From the NCBI GenBank assembly GCA_017620155.1, contig JAFZQY010000124.1, positions 1 through 61,972 of the forward strand: a DNA stretch of 61,972 nt. Direction: 5' to 3'. The DNA is from Lachnospiraceae bacterium. Its GTDB lineage: Bacteria; Bacillota; Clostridia; Lachnospirales; Lachnospiraceae. The position numbers and the translations under genes were made by a program. Within the stretch, counting starts at the first letter, position 1. Every line of letters starts with the position of its first letter. The notes beneath the pieces are model-generated. The model did no database searches and had not been told where the DNA came from. It saw nothing but the letters and a program-made list of their open reading frames with translations. Below are positions 35,265-45,068 of the stretch, one piece after another.

Positions 35265-36599
35265 TCAGATACTTTCAACGACTGCCTTCGCATCTTCTAT
35301 GATGCGATCGCAGTCGGCTTCCGTTGCAGCCTCTGCCATGATACGGATCAGAGGCTCGGTGCCCGACTTACGAAGAAGCAGTCTTCCCGAACCGTTAAGC
35401 TTACTATTTGTTTCTTCTATATAACTAAGGATCTTCGGATCTTCCATGATCCTGTCTTTATCGGTGACAGCTATATTCACGAGCTTCTGGGGAAGGATCT
35501 TAAGGCCCAGAGGAAGAGCTGATGCAAATGTCTTTTTGTTCACTAGGATCTCGGTAACGATGATGGCGGTAAGGATGCCGTCACCGGTATTTGCATATTT
35601 GGATATGATGATGTGGCCGGACTGCTCGCCGCCGATCTTGTATCCGTGCTCTGCGATCTCGGCTGCAACATACTTGTCACCTACATCTGTGATGACCACA
35701 TCGATATCATTGGCTTTGAGGGCATTGATGAGGCCGAGGTTACTCATTACCGTGATAACGGCTTTGTTTCCGGTGAGCTTGCCCTGTTCCTTTAACATGC
35801 AGGCGATCATATATATGATGTAGTCGCCGTCCATGACTTCGCCTTTTTCATTGACAGCAATACATCTGTCGGCGTCTCCGTCAAAAGCAAAGCCTATATC
35901 GAGGCCTTTTTCCACAACGAAATTCTGAAGCGCTTCAATATGAGTGGATCCGCAGCCGCGGTTGATGTTCTTGCCGTCGGGCTGATCGGAGATAACATAG
36001 GTATCTGCGCCGAGCATTGCAAAAACGTTTTTGGCGATAGTTGATGATGCTCCGTTTGCACAGTCGAGACCTATCTTGTAGCCTCTGAAGCTTCCCTCGG
36101 GAATGGATGCGAGATGACCGATATAGGAGTTACGGCCTGCGAGATAGTCGATGCATCGGCCGGTTTCCTCGCTGACGGGGATAGTTCTTATTCCGTCGAT
36201 ATAGTCCTCTATCTCCTGAAGGAATTCTTCGTTCATCTTGTTTCCTTCGGAGTCGATGATCTTGATGCCGTTGTCATAGTAGGGATTATGGCTTGCGGTG
36301 ATCATGATGCCGCAGTTGAATTTCTCGCGCTTGGTTATATAGGAAACACTGGGAGTGGTTGTAACGTGCATGATATATACATCGGCACCCGAAGAAGTGA
36401 TCCCCGCACAGAGACCATACTCGAGCATGTAGCTGGAGCGGCGGGTATCTTTACCTATCACTATGCTGGCAGGAGTTCCTCCCTGAGAGAAGTACCAGCC
36501 TATATACTGGCCGATCTTTAATGCATGTTCTACGCTTAAGTCCTTATTGATACGGCCTCTGAAGCCGTCAGTTCCGAAATATTTCATATCTGTCTCCAA
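35265..36599 (-). CDS. glmM: Phosphoglucosamine mutase
   Basis: A 444-residue alpha-D-phosphohexomutase. The phospho-Ser is Ser103 in TASHNP, the metal loop is DGDADR, and the sugar-binding GGEQSGH and the phosphate loop RKSGTEPLIR are complete. It converts glucosamine 6-phosphate to glucosamine 1-phosphate for cell-wall precursor synthesis. It starts with KYFGTDGFRG, typical for GlmM, with ATG at either residue 1 or 5. It is divergent from groESL and has its own promoter. Confidence 0.96.
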   Translation of the reverse strand: METDMKYFGTDGFRGRINKDLSVEHALKIGQYIGWYFSQGGTPASIVIGKDTRRSSYMLEYGLCAGITSSGADVYIMHVTTTPSVSYITKREKFNCGIMITASHNPYYDNGIKIIDSEGNKMNEEFLQEIEDYIDGIRTIPVSEETGRCIDYLAGRNSYIGHLASIPEGSFRGYKIGLDCANGASSTIAKNVFAMLGADTYVISDQPDGKNINRGCGSTHIEALQNFVVEKGLDIGFAFDGDADRCIAVNEKGEVMDGDYIIYMIACMLKEQGKLTGNKAVITVMSNLGLINALKANDIDVVITDVGDKYVAAEIAEHGYKIGGEQSGHIIISKYANTGDGILTAIIVTEILVNKKTFASALPLGLKILPQKLVNIAVTDKDRIMEDPKILSYIEETNSKLNGSGRLLLRKSGTEPLIRIMAEAATEADCDRIIEDAKAVVESI

Positions 36600-36638
36600 T
36601 CCGGTTTTTCATGTTTTTTCGCTCACGCGAACACTACA

Positions 36639-36667
36639 ATTATATAAAAAAGGGGTGAAAATAACAA
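36639..36667 (-). promoter_or_regulatory. Promoter of glmM
   Basis: On the minus strand TTGTTA (36662-36667) and TATAAT (36639-36644) are spaced 17 bases. It lies about 40 bases before the glmM start codon. The surrounding sequence is very AT-rich. Confidence 0.75.
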
Positions 36668-36724
36668 TTCAAAAAACACTTATAAAAAAACTATAAAGTT
36701 GTGGAAATTGGCAACAAGGGGTAG

Positions 36725-36730
36725 TATAAT
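36725..36730 (+). promoter_or_regulatory. -10 box of groESL
   Basis: TATAAT 12 bases before the CIRCE element. A -35 box at normal spacing is not clear; TTGTGG lies 20 bases upstream. Confidence 0.6.
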
Positions 36731-36742
36731 ACATTTCAGTTG

Positions 36743-36769
36743 TTAGCAATCGCTTGCGTAGAGTGCTAA
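36743..36769 (+). promoter_or_regulatory. CIRCE operator (HrcA binding site)
   Basis: TTAGCAATC, nine bases, GAGTGCTAA. The right arm is the consensus and the left arm differs from it at one base. It sits between the -10 box and the groES start, the standard place for HrcA repression of chaperonin genes. Confidence 0.92.
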
Positions 36770-36804
36770 CAGGACACGATCAATCATTTGAAGGAGGCAT
36801 TAAA

Positions 36805-37089
36805 ATGAAACTAGTTCCATTAGGCGACAGAGTTGTTTTAAAGCAGCTGATAGCTGAGGAGACCACTAAGTCCGGAATCGTTCTTCCCGGTCAGAACAAG
36901 GAAAAGCCCCAGCAGGCAGAAGTTATAGCAGTAGGCCCCGGCGGAATGGTAGATGGCAAGGAGATCGCCATGCAGGTTAAGGTCGGCGACCAGGTAATCT
37001 TCTCCAAATACTCCGGAACGGAAGTTAAGATTGAGGAAGAAGAATACATCATCGTTAAGCAGAGCGATATTCTCGCAATCATTCAGTAA
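36805..37089 (+). CDS. groES: Co-chaperonin GroES
   Basis: A 94-residue GroES. ATG 36805 is seven bases after AAGGAGG, and a longer frame to 36754 would run into the CIRCE element. The mobile-loop segment (EETTKSGIVLPG) and the beta-barrel ends (VPLGDRVVLK, YIIVKQSDILAI) are typical. It forms the seven-subunit lid for GroEL, which is encoded 23 bases downstream. Regulation is by heat shock through HrcA. Confidence 0.97.
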   Translation: MKLVPLGDRVVLKQLIAEETTKSGIVLPGQNKEKPQQAEVIAVGPGGMVDGKEIAMQVKVGDQVIFSKYSGTEVKIEEEEYIIVKQSDILAIIQ

Positions 37090-37109
37090 TAAGCATTAGG
37101 AGGTCATAA

Positions 37110-38738
<1,629 letters not shown>

Positions 38739-38745
38739 AACAGTT

Positions 38746-38780
38746 AACGCCCGGCCATTTGGCCGGGCGTTATTGATTTT
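38746..38780 (+). terminator. Terminator of groESL
   Basis: Eleven-base arms AACGCCCGGCC and GGCCGGGCGTT with loop ATTT, then ATTGATTTT. The T tract is interrupted but the stem is very stable. It lies before the convergent DtxR-type gene. Confidence 0.85.
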
Positions 38781-38810
38781 ATCCTCATATATTTCTTCGT
38801 TTTTTGCGAC

Positions 38811-39170
38811 TCACTGGATCACTTTCTTGATGGCGTCGAAGCTTTCCTTGCTCATGCAGTGCTCGATGGCGCAGGCATCTTCGACAGCTACGGTAGGCTC
38901 TACGCCAAGTTTGATCAGCCAGTTGGAGAGCAGCTGGTGCCTCTCATATATCATCTCGGCGATCTCACGGCCGGTTTCGGTCAGAGTTATGAATCCTTCT
39001 TCACTGACCTCAATATGTCCTTTTTCACGCAGGTTCTTCATCGCTACCGATACACTGGGCTTCTTAAATCCCATATGTGTGGCGATATCTACGGAACGGA
39101 CTCCGGGTTTTGATTTATTCAGTATCAGAATGGCTTCAAGATAATCTTCAGCGGATTCATTTCTTTTCAT
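38811..39170 (-). CDS. DtxR/MntR-family metal-dependent repressor, short form
   Basis: A 119-residue protein with the family's N-terminal winged helix (SAEDYLEAILILNKS, VRSVDIATHMGFKKPSVSVAMKNLREKGHI) and a dimerisation domain with likely metal ligands (ERHQLLSNWLIKLG, DACAIEHCMS). It is about 20-30 residues shorter than MntR and lacks the SH3-like domain of DtxR. It would repress metal-uptake genes when Mn or Fe is plentiful. No metal transporter lies beside it in this window, so its targets are elsewhere. Confidence 0.87.
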   Translation of the reverse strand: MKRNESAEDYLEAILILNKSKPGVRSVDIATHMGFKKPSVSVAMKNLREKGHIEVSEEGFITLTETGREIAEMIYERHQLLSNWLIKLGVEPTVAVEDACAIEHCMSKESFDAIKKVIQ

Positions 39171-39195
39171 GGCTCATCTCCTTTATATATTCAGA

Positions 39196-39204
39196 ATTAT
39201 ATCA
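39196..39204 (-). promoter_or_regulatory. Extended -10 promoter of the DtxR-type gene
   Basis: On the minus strand TGATATAAT matches the extended -10 consensus perfectly (TGnTATAAT). The spot lies 26 bases before the start codon. The -35 region is weak. Confidence 0.65.
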
Positions 39205-39330
39205 TATGCATTCCGATAATAGAAACATCATGCTTGTTCCGTCACATGCGGACATATAGGGAAAAGCTGTGGTAAGATGATAGAAGGTACATCAACCCTA
39301 TGCGCAGCTTAAACGCGGAGATGATTTGTG

Positions 39331-40203
39331 ATGAATAAAGACTCGATCAATCTCAGGAAAAACATGACAGTCAGGGTCATAGCGGTTTCGGTAGCTTCGC
39401 TGATCATGGCTCTTAACATCAATACCTTCATACATACAGGAGGCTTGCTGCCGGGTGGTGCGAGCGGACTCACTCTGCTGATCCAGGAGATATGTTTCAA
39501 GTTCCTTAACATATCGGTTCCTTATACACTGATAAATGTTCTGATCAACGCGATCCCCGTTTACATCGGTTTCAAGTTCATAGGGAAGCGCTTCACATTG
39601 CTTTCGTGCTGGGTAATAGTGCTGACCAGTGTGCTCACGGATATTCTTCCCAGCTGGGTGGTAACCCAGGATACGCTTCTTATCAGCATCTTCGGAGGCC
39701 TGATCAACGGGTTTGCCATCAGCATCTGCCTTCTGGCGGATTCGACCAGCGGCGGTACGGATTTCGTGGCCATCTATCTGTCTGAGAAAAAGGGCATCGA
39801 CTCGTTTCATGTTCCGCTCTTCATCAATGCCGGTATCCTGACCGCGGCAGGTCTTTTATTCGGATGGGACAAAGCGCTGTATTCCATCCTTTTCCAGTAT
39901 GCATCGACAGCCGTTATCAGGACGCTTTACCGCAAATTCCAGCAGGCTACGCTCTTCATCGTCACGAACCATGCAAAAGAGGTCGCTGATGTGATATATA
40001 AGACAAGTAATCACGGAGCCACGATATTCGAGGGTGAGGGCGCTTTTGAGCATTGCGAGCGCAGAGTAGTCTATTCCGTCATATCGAGTGCGGAATCGAG
40101 CAAGGTCACCAAGGCCATCAAGGAGATAGATCCCGAAGCGTTCGTGAATGTCTTAAAGACCGAGAGGGTGCTCGGCAGATTCTATCAGAGACCTACGGAT
40201 TGA
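39331..40203 (+). CDS. YitT-family membrane protein
   Basis: A 290-residue protein from ATG 39331; GTG 39328 fits the GGAG site slightly better and is equally possible. Five or six membrane helices span residues 12-180 (the DUF161 repeats with GGLLPGGASGLTLL and DSTSGGTDFVAIYLS). A soluble DUF2179 domain of about 85 residues follows, starting FIVTNHAKEVADVIYK. The family is widespread in Firmicutes, and its role is unknown. A -10-like TAAGAT at 39273-39278 precedes it. Confidence 0.9.
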   Translation: MNKDSINLRKNMTVRVIAVSVASLIMALNINTFIHTGGLLPGGASGLTLLIQEICFKFLNISVPYTLINVLINAIPVYIGFKFIGKRFTLLSCWVIVLTSVLTDILPSWVVTQDTLLISIFGGLINGFAISICLLADSTSGGTDFVAIYLSEKKGIDSFHVPLFINAGILTAAGLLFGWDKALYSILFQYASTAVIRTLYRKFQQATLFIVTNHAKEVADVIYKTSNHGATIFEGEGAFEHCERRVVYSVISSAESSKVTKAIKEIDPEAFVNVLKTERVLGRFYQRPTD

Positions 40204-40255
40204 CAGGGCTAATTTCCGGATGAAGGACATCCGACGATGTGGTAAACTATTTATT

Positions 40256-40660
40256 ATGAATGCGAATATTACAGACTTGGGAGAAAGCACTCCCGTATAT
40301 GAGAAAAAAGAAATTATCTACAGTTCCACGATGGGTGTATGCATCGTATCTGATCTGACGAAACTCTCGGCAGACAAAAATACACCGCCGATTCCCTATT
40401 ATGTCCTCAAATCATATTATGACAGGACACATGTGGCATATATCCCGATAGAAAACCATGAGGTTGAATTAAGGCCGCTTATGGATGAAGAAGCGGCGGA
40501 GTCAGCGTTTGAAGATCTGAAGCAGGCCTATGAAGAAGACCGGGATCATGTGCCCGATGAACTCATGGTTGGTGAACTGGCGTATATTATGAAGCTTAAC
40601 CCCGAAGAGTTAAAGATAAAGGCCGGTGCGCCGAAACCGGACGAAGAAGACGAGACCTGA
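40256..40660 (+). CDS. CarD-like RNA polymerase-binding domain protein
   Basis: A small acidic protein of 134 residues from ATG 40256; an alternative ATG at 40220 adds 12 residues, and neither has a clear ribosome-binding site. Residues about 10-75 resemble the N-terminal domain of CarD/TRCF, which binds the RNA polymerase beta subunit (YEKKEIIYSSTMGVCIV, then YYVLKSYYDRTHVAYIPIEN). The rest is helical and acidic with a low-complexity end. It may modulate transcription initiation. Lachnospiraceae contain several such small CarD-like proteins with no studied role. Confidence 0.75.
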   Translation: MNANITDLGESTPVYEKKEIIYSSTMGVCIVSDLTKLSADKNTPPIPYYVLKSYYDRTHVAYIPIENHEVELRPLMDEEAAESAFEDLKQAYEEDRDHVPDELMVGELAYIMKLNPEELKIKAGAPKPDEEDET

Positions 40661-40696
40661 TCATTTCGGCCTGAAGCGGTCAGACAGAAGGAATAT

Positions 40697-41113
40697 ATGA
40701 TAATAGACGGATCCGGTAAACCGGTAGACATCCATGACAAAGAGATAGAAGATGCCGCACATACCTGGTCGAAAGCCCTGTGTGAATGTGCGGGACGTAA
40801 TGAGGCGTATGCGGATAAGTTCTGGCAGCGTCTTATTTCATCGGAAGGAGTGTATTCTGAGTTTGTATGCTATATGCTCACTCAGAACTTCGAATGCTCC
40901 TATAATATAGACGGAGTGACCATTGTAGATATCATGGTCTGGCAGGTGGATCTGTTCAAGGCGGGCATGGACATGGGCAGGCCGGAGAGGGACGATCCCG
41001 ATGCACTGCTGCTTGCCGCATTTAATGCCATGCTTGATATGGAGGGTGATCCGGACACATATCTTACCGCATACAGGCACGATACCGGCACGGATTATCC
41101 CGGAAAATTCTAG
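40697..41113 (+). CDS. Conserved-looking hypothetical protein
   Basis: Not recognised. The 138-residue soluble acidic protein has a good ribosome-binding site (AAGGA) and is 36 bases after the CarD-like gene, so probably in the same operon. It is mostly helical by composition, with a run of Met, Asp and Leu around LLLAAFNAMLDMEGDPDTY. There is no signal peptide, membrane helix or known motif. A terminator hairpin about 100 bases downstream ends the unit. Confidence 0.7.
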   Translation: MIIDGSGKPVDIHDKEIEDAAHTWSKALCECAGRNEAYADKFWQRLISSEGVYSEFVCYMLTQNFECSYNIDGVTIVDIMVWQVDLFKAGMDMGRPERDDPDALLLAAFNAMLDMEGDPDTYLTAYRHDTGTDYPGKF

Positions 41114-41194
41114 GCCAAACAACTGAATAAGCTTACAAAATATGGTATATTTGCTTACGAAAATCATTTCAGAAAAGGTTTTTGTAAAATATAC

Positions 41195-41223
41195 TTGACA
41201 TTATTCTATGGAGACGTTATTAT
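41195..41223 (+). promoter_or_regulatory. Strong promoter of the small membrane protein/Xre operon
   Basis: A perfect TTGACA (41195-41200) and TATTAT (41218-41223) with 17-base spacing. The first arm of a terminator hairpin lies within its spacer. The leader of about 90 bases also has a hairpin with arms GAAACTC and GAGTTTC (41268-41288). Autoregulation by the Xre protein encoded last in the operon is likely by analogy. Confidence 0.8.
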
Positions 41224-41259
41224 ATGCTCATGAAGGGCACAGACGTCTCCTTTTCTTTT
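41210..41259 (+). terminator. Terminator overlapping the downstream promoter
   Basis: GGAGACGT (41210-41217) pairs with ACGTCTCC (41243-41250), followed by TTTTCTTTT. Its left arm lies upstream of the -10 box, so only transcripts arriving from upstream can form it. RNA starting at the local promoter escapes it. Confidence 0.65.
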
Positions 41260-41322
41260 AGGAAAAAGAAACTCCCGATCAGAGTTTCGAAAAGATGAAA
41301 GGTTAAGAAAGGAAAATAAAAA

Positions 41323-41538
41323 ATGAAAAAGATAAGTTTTGAAGAATTAGGAAAAGCACCCAAGAGCATAATAGCAATGTATATCGTATCTCTGCTCGTA
41401 GTTATAGCCGGAGTCGTCTTGCTGGTAATGAACATGCTTGACTTAGGAAACGTAACTCTGAGCGCAGCTCTTGCCTGCATAGTAGCATCACAGTTCATAT
41501 CTTTGTTTGCTCTCAGCAAACACAGAGCTCAGTCATAA
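41323..41538 (+). CDS. Small two-helix membrane protein
   Basis: A 71-residue protein with two hydrophobic segments (about 16-36 and 43-65) separated by a short loop. It is preceded by AAGAAAGGAAAA. The function is unknown. It is the first gene of an operon with a second membrane protein and a small Xre-type regulator, an arrangement common in Firmicutes. Confidence 0.7.
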   Translation: MKKISFEELGKAPKSIIAMYIVSLLVVIAGVVLLVMNMLDLGNVTLSAALACIVASQFISLFALSKHRAQS

Positions 41539-41566
41539 ATTAATAGAATCAGAGGAGGAAATGAAA

Positions 41567-42109
41567 ATGACACACAATGTAGGTTTGGCAACAGGTTTTA
41601 CCATAGGTTTGATAGCAGGTTTGATCCTGGTCGGTGTACTTCTGAAGTTTGCAAACAAAGATAAGAAGATCAAGACCGAATATGATGAACGTCAGAAAGA
41701 GATCAGAAACAAGGGTTATGTGATAGGATTTTATACATTGATCATACTCATGGCAGTAGAAGCAATATGGTCGATCTCCGGTATAGAATTTCCGATGCCT
41801 GAGTACCTTATTAACTTCATGATCATGATCATAGGCGTTACAGTAATGTGCTCTTATTGCATCTGGAAGGGCGTATATTGGGGCATGAACAACGATCCGA
41901 AGCGGTACATGGCTATTTTTGCGATAGCAATATTCCTGAACTTCATCCCGATCGTTAACGCTATCAGGAAAGGCGGCATGGACCTTAACGATTCCATAGA
42001 CTCACTGCCCGTGCTGAACATAATCGTGATCGCCATGATGGTTACTGTATTGCTCGTAATGCTCATCAGAAAACTCACTGACAAGTCATCTGACGGAGAG
42101 GAGGAGTGA
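41567..42109 (+). CDS. Membrane protein linked to a small Xre regulator
   Basis: The start is ATG 41567, eight bases after AGGAGG; ATG 41561 is too close to it. The 180-residue protein has about five membrane helices. After the first helix comes KTEYDERQKEIRNKGYVIGF, a YDERQ motif often seen in small membrane proteins encoded beside YozG-like regulators. Its function is unknown. The regulator gene begins four bases after its stop. Confidence 0.78.
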   Translation: MTHNVGLATGFTIGLIAGLILVGVLLKFANKDKKIKTEYDERQKEIRNKGYVIGFYTLIILMAVEAIWSISGIEFPMPEYLINFMIMIIGVTVMCSYCIWKGVYWGMNNDPKRYMAIFAIAIFLNFIPIVNAIRKGGMDLNDSIDSLPVLNIIVIAMMVTVLLVMLIRKLTDKSSDGEEE

Positions 42110-42113
42110 TCTT

Positions 42114-42311
42114 ATGAAGAATCTGAAACTTAAATCGGCACGTGCCGCCCTCGATCTCTCCCAGGAAGAACTGGCGAAGAAGTGCGGCGTATCCAGGCAG
42201 ACAATGAGCGCCATTGAAAAAGGCGATTACAACCCGACGATCAACCTGTGCATCTCGATATGCAAAGTGCTCGGAAAGACTCTTGATGAGCTGTTCTGGG
42301 AAGAAGATTGA
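42114..42311 (+). CDS. Small Xre/Cro-type transcriptional regulator (YozG-like)
   Basis: A 65-residue helix-turn-helix protein: DLSQEELAKKCGVSRQTMSAIEKG is the DNA-binding unit, followed by NPTINLCISICKVLGKTLDELF. This minimal form usually represses its own operon, here probably at the promoter at 41195. A terminator follows the gene. Confidence 0.93.
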   Translation: MKNLKLKSARAALDLSQEELAKKCGVSRQTMSAIEKGDYNPTINLCISICKVLGKTLDELFWEED

Positions 42312-42343
42312 TCTACCTGAAACAGAATAAAGGATATGACAGA

Positions 42344-42379
42344 GACCTCCGCAGGTTATGTATTGCGGAGGTCTTTTGT
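42344..42379 (+). terminator. Terminator after the Xre gene
   Basis: AGACCTCCGCA and TGCGGAGGTCT with a ten-base loop, then TTTGT. It is a strong GC-rich stem ending the small operon. Confidence 0.85.
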
Positions 42380-42431
42380 GCTATCATTGAATAGGCCTTT
42401 GTTTTGTCCTATCTATACGGAGGAGTTCCTT

Positions 42432-43817
42432 ATGTCGATAGCAGCTGCATATATGGTACCGCATCCGCCGCTCATAGTTCCCGATGTCGGACGGGGCGGG
42501 GAAAAACAGATAGAAATAACGACCGCTTCATATGAGCGCGTTGCGCAGGAGATCGCTCGTCTTTCTCCTGAGACGATCATCATATCCAGCCCGCATGCGA
42601 CCATGTATGCGGATTATTTCCATATATCGCCGGGACGGGGAGCTAAGGGATCTTTTGCCGGATTCAGAGCGCCCGGTGTTAAGTTCAATGAGGATTACGA
42701 CACGGAACTGGTAGATGCCATTTCCGAGATCGCTTTTGAACGGACTTTTCCGGCAGGCACTATGGGAGAGAGGGACAGGGAACTTGATCACGGCACGATG
42801 GTTCCCCTGTATTTCATAAGAAAATATTTACCGGCCTGCAAGATCGTAAGAGCAGGCCTATCAGGGCTCCCGCTTACGGATCACTATAAGTTCGGTCAGA
42901 TCATCCGTGATGCAGTGGAAGAAACCGGCAGAAAAGCCGTATATGTAGCGAGCGGAGATCTTTCTCATAAACTTCAGGAATACGGACCATACGGATTTGC
43001 TCCCGAAGGTCCCGAATATGATAAACGGATCATGGATGTATGCTCAAGAGCATCTTTCGGGGAACTTTTCGACTTCGATGAAGCCTTCTGCGACAAGGCG
43101 GCCGAATGCGGCCACAGATCATTCGTGATCATGGCCGGCGTATTTGATGGGCTGGCAGTTAGAGCAGAGCAGTATTCGCACGAAGATGTGACCGGCGTAG
43201 GCTACGGTATATGTTCATTTACGCCCGAAGGACCGGACGAGAGCAGGCGTTTCCTGGACATGAGGCTTAAGAAAACGGAGGCGGAATTGGAAGAGAAAAA
43301 AGCAGCCAGCGACGAATATGTAAGACTCGCCAGAAAGACCATAGAAACCTATATATCCGAAGGCCGGACCATAGATATTCCTTCTGATGCCTCAGAAGAA
43401 CTTACAGGAAGGCGGGCCGGAGCCTTTGTGTCTATTCATGAACACGGCCGTCTCAGAGGCTGCATAGGCACGATACTTCCGACCACCGACTGCGTTGCGC
43501 AGGAGATAATCAATAATGCTATAAGTGCTTCAACCAACGATCCCAGGTTCGACCCGATAGAGTCGCATGAACTTAAATGGCTCGATATCAATGTGGACAT
43601 ATTGGGCGATCCCGAGGACATCTCATCACCCGATGAACTGGATGTAAAGAGATACGGCGTCATCGTGACAAGCGGCTTCAGGCGGGGGCTCCTTTTGCCT
43701 GATCTTGACGGGGTGGATACTGTTGAAGACCAGATCGACATCGCCAGGCGCAAGGCCGGCATAGGACCGAATGAAAAAGTGAAACTCCAGAGATTTGAAG
43801 TGGTAAGGCATATCTAG
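42432..43817 (+). CDS. LigB-like + AMMECR1 fusion (AmmeMemoRadiSam system protein A)
   Basis: The start is ATG 42432 behind CGGAGGAG; upstream in-frame sequence overlaps the terminator. The 461-residue protein joins a class III extradiol dioxygenase-like domain (about 1-270; YMVPHPPLIVPDVG, SSPHATMYADYF, SGDLSHKL hold the metal-type His residues) to an AMMECR1 domain (about 285-461; GAFVSIHEHGRLRGCIGT, LKWLDINVDIL, GVIVTSGFRRGLLLPDLDG). The genomic AmmeMemoRadiSam set also has a radical SAM enzyme, which is not in this window. The system's chemistry is not established. The short gap to the next gene suggests co-expression. Confidence 0.9.
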   Translation: MSIAAAYMVPHPPLIVPDVGRGGEKQIEITTASYERVAQEIARLSPETIIISSPHATMYADYFHISPGRGAKGSFAGFRAPGVKFNEDYDTELVDAISEIAFERTFPAGTMGERDRELDHGTMVPLYFIRKYLPACKIVRAGLSGLPLTDHYKFGQIIRDAVEETGRKAVYVASGDLSHKLQEYGPYGFAPEGPEYDKRIMDVCSRASFGELFDFDEAFCDKAAECGHRSFVIMAGVFDGLAVRAEQYSHEDVTGVGYGICSFTPEGPDESRRFLDMRLKKTEAELEEKKAASDEYVRLARKTIETYISEGRTIDIPSDASEELTGRRAGAFVSIHEHGRLRGCIGTILPTTDCVAQEIINNAISASTNDPRFDPIESHELKWLDINVDILGDPEDISSPDELDVKRYGVIVTSGFRRGLLLPDLDGVDTVEDQIDIARRKAGIGPNEKVKLQRFEVVRHI

Positions 43818-43826
43818 GGCGTAAAT

Positions 43827-44054
43827 ATGCTTTTCAAGAAAAAAGACAAATCCGAAAAACCTCATAAGACATACGATCACGAGAATCAAAAGCCTGTGAT
43901 AAGATGCAGCATCTGCACGGGAGAACAGGTTGCGGGTTTTAAAGATATCCACGGAGGCGATTTTGAAGAGATAATGCTGATCCGTAATAACGAAGACCTG
44001 TGGCAGTTCAAGCAGATGTACGGAATAGAAGGCGAGATAGAGAAAGTCTACTGA
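43827..44054 (+). CDS. Small conserved-looking CxxC protein
   Basis: A 75-residue protein starting nine bases after the AMMECR1 fusion. A basic N-terminus (KKKDKSEKPHK) is followed by PVIRCSICTGEQVAGFKD, with a CSIC pair that could bind metal or form a disulfide, and a closing EIMLIRNNEDLWQFKQMYGI. Similar small proteins occur in other Clostridia as far as I recall, without a known role. The reading frame is well bounded and its codon use matches its neighbours. Confidence 0.7.
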   Translation: MLFKKKDKSEKPHKTYDHENQKPVIRCSICTGEQVAGFKDIHGGDFEEIMLIRNNEDLWQFKQMYGIEGEIEKVY

Positions 44055-44075
44055 TCCGGGGGAATCGCGAAATAT

Positions 44076-45026
44076 ATGGATATGACCGTAAATAATCTTG
44101 AACAGATCATACATGAATTCATCGATTCTCCTGTGGAAGATATGGGACCGCTCGGAAACGGCCACATAAATACGAGCTTTTTTATCAGTGCCGGTGACAA
44201 TTATGTGCTGCAGAAAATGAATCGGGATCTGTTTGCGGATCATCTGAAGCAGCTGGAGAATAACTACCTGCGATATAAATTCTGCTGTGTGCGTGCACAT
44301 GATGCTGCAGGGTGGATCTGTCCCGATATGATGAAGACGCGCGAAGGCGGATTATTCCATATCTGTGATGACGGGATATGGCGTATGTATCGGTATGTCA
44401 GGAGTGATCGGATTAGCCGCGATGAACTTGATCCATATGCGATAGGAGCCGGGATCGGGAAGCTGCACAGGATACTTAAGATGAGCAGTGCCGGAGACTA
44501 TAGCGCAGTGATCCCTCATCTTCACGATCTGGGATACTATTATGATCAGTATCTGATGCAGAAGGATTCCGGCAGAACGAGGGATACTGAACTCGATGAA
44601 ATGATAGCTGATAATATCGGTCATTTCATGAATATATTCATTCCCGAAGGTGATGTGATCCACGGAGATGCCAAACCCGATAACATGATATTCAGAGACG
44701 GAAAAGTGGTCGGATTCATCGATCTGGATACGATGATGCCCGGATCGATTTTTAATGATATTGCAGACGGAATGAGATATTGCTGCGAGACAGAAGATCA
44801 CATGTTTAATCCTTCCAAAGCAGGCAGCCTGATAACCGGTTACTGTGACGGTGCGGATGCTGAGATAACAGACGATGCGATCGAACTGCTCGGACACACC
44901 TATTACAGAAACCGCTTCATGCTGGGGCTCAGGTATTATACCGATTACCTGGCCGGAAATGTGTATTTTACGGAAAACTATCCCGGACAGAGCCTCGAAA
45001 AAGCAAGACAGTTAATGGTTATGTAA
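44076..45026 (+). CDS. APH-fold sugar/choline kinase-like protein (NahK-like)
   Basis: A 316-residue aminoglycoside-phosphotransferase-fold kinase. Its catalytic loop is VIHGDAKPDNMI (about 196-207) and the metal Asp lies in FIDLDTMMPG. The N-lobe Gly-rich loop GNGHINTSFF and Lys in VLQKMNRD match N-acetylhexosamine 1-kinase type proteins. It probably phosphorylates a sugar or amino-sugar rather than an antibiotic. It stands 21 bases after the CxxC protein gene. The exact substrate cannot be given. Confidence 0.82.
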   Translation: MDMTVNNLEQIIHEFIDSPVEDMGPLGNGHINTSFFISAGDNYVLQKMNRDLFADHLKQLENNYLRYKFCCVRAHDAAGWICPDMMKTREGGLFHICDDGIWRMYRYVRSDRISRDELDPYAIGAGIGKLHRILKMSSAGDYSAVIPHLHDLGYYYDQYLMQKDSGRTRDTELDEMIADNIGHFMNIFIPEGDVIHGDAKPDNMIFRDGKVVGFIDLDTMMPGSIFNDIADGMRYCCETEDHMFNPSKAGSLITGYCDGADAEITDDAIELLGHTYYRNRFMLGLRYYTDYLAGNVYFTENYPGQSLEKARQLMVM

Positions 45027-45068
45027 ACCAAACTAAGACAGAACCCGCGTAACGGACGGAGGAACAAT

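Noticed and set aside
40217-40233. CGGATG/CATCCG hairpin after the YitT gene as a terminator
   Set aside because: No T tract follows the six-base stem and it lies next to or in the start region of the CarD-like gene.
44076-45026. Aminoglycoside resistance phosphotransferase
   Set aside because: The fold is APH-like, but the sequence pattern and non-mobile context fit a sugar or amino-sugar kinase better.
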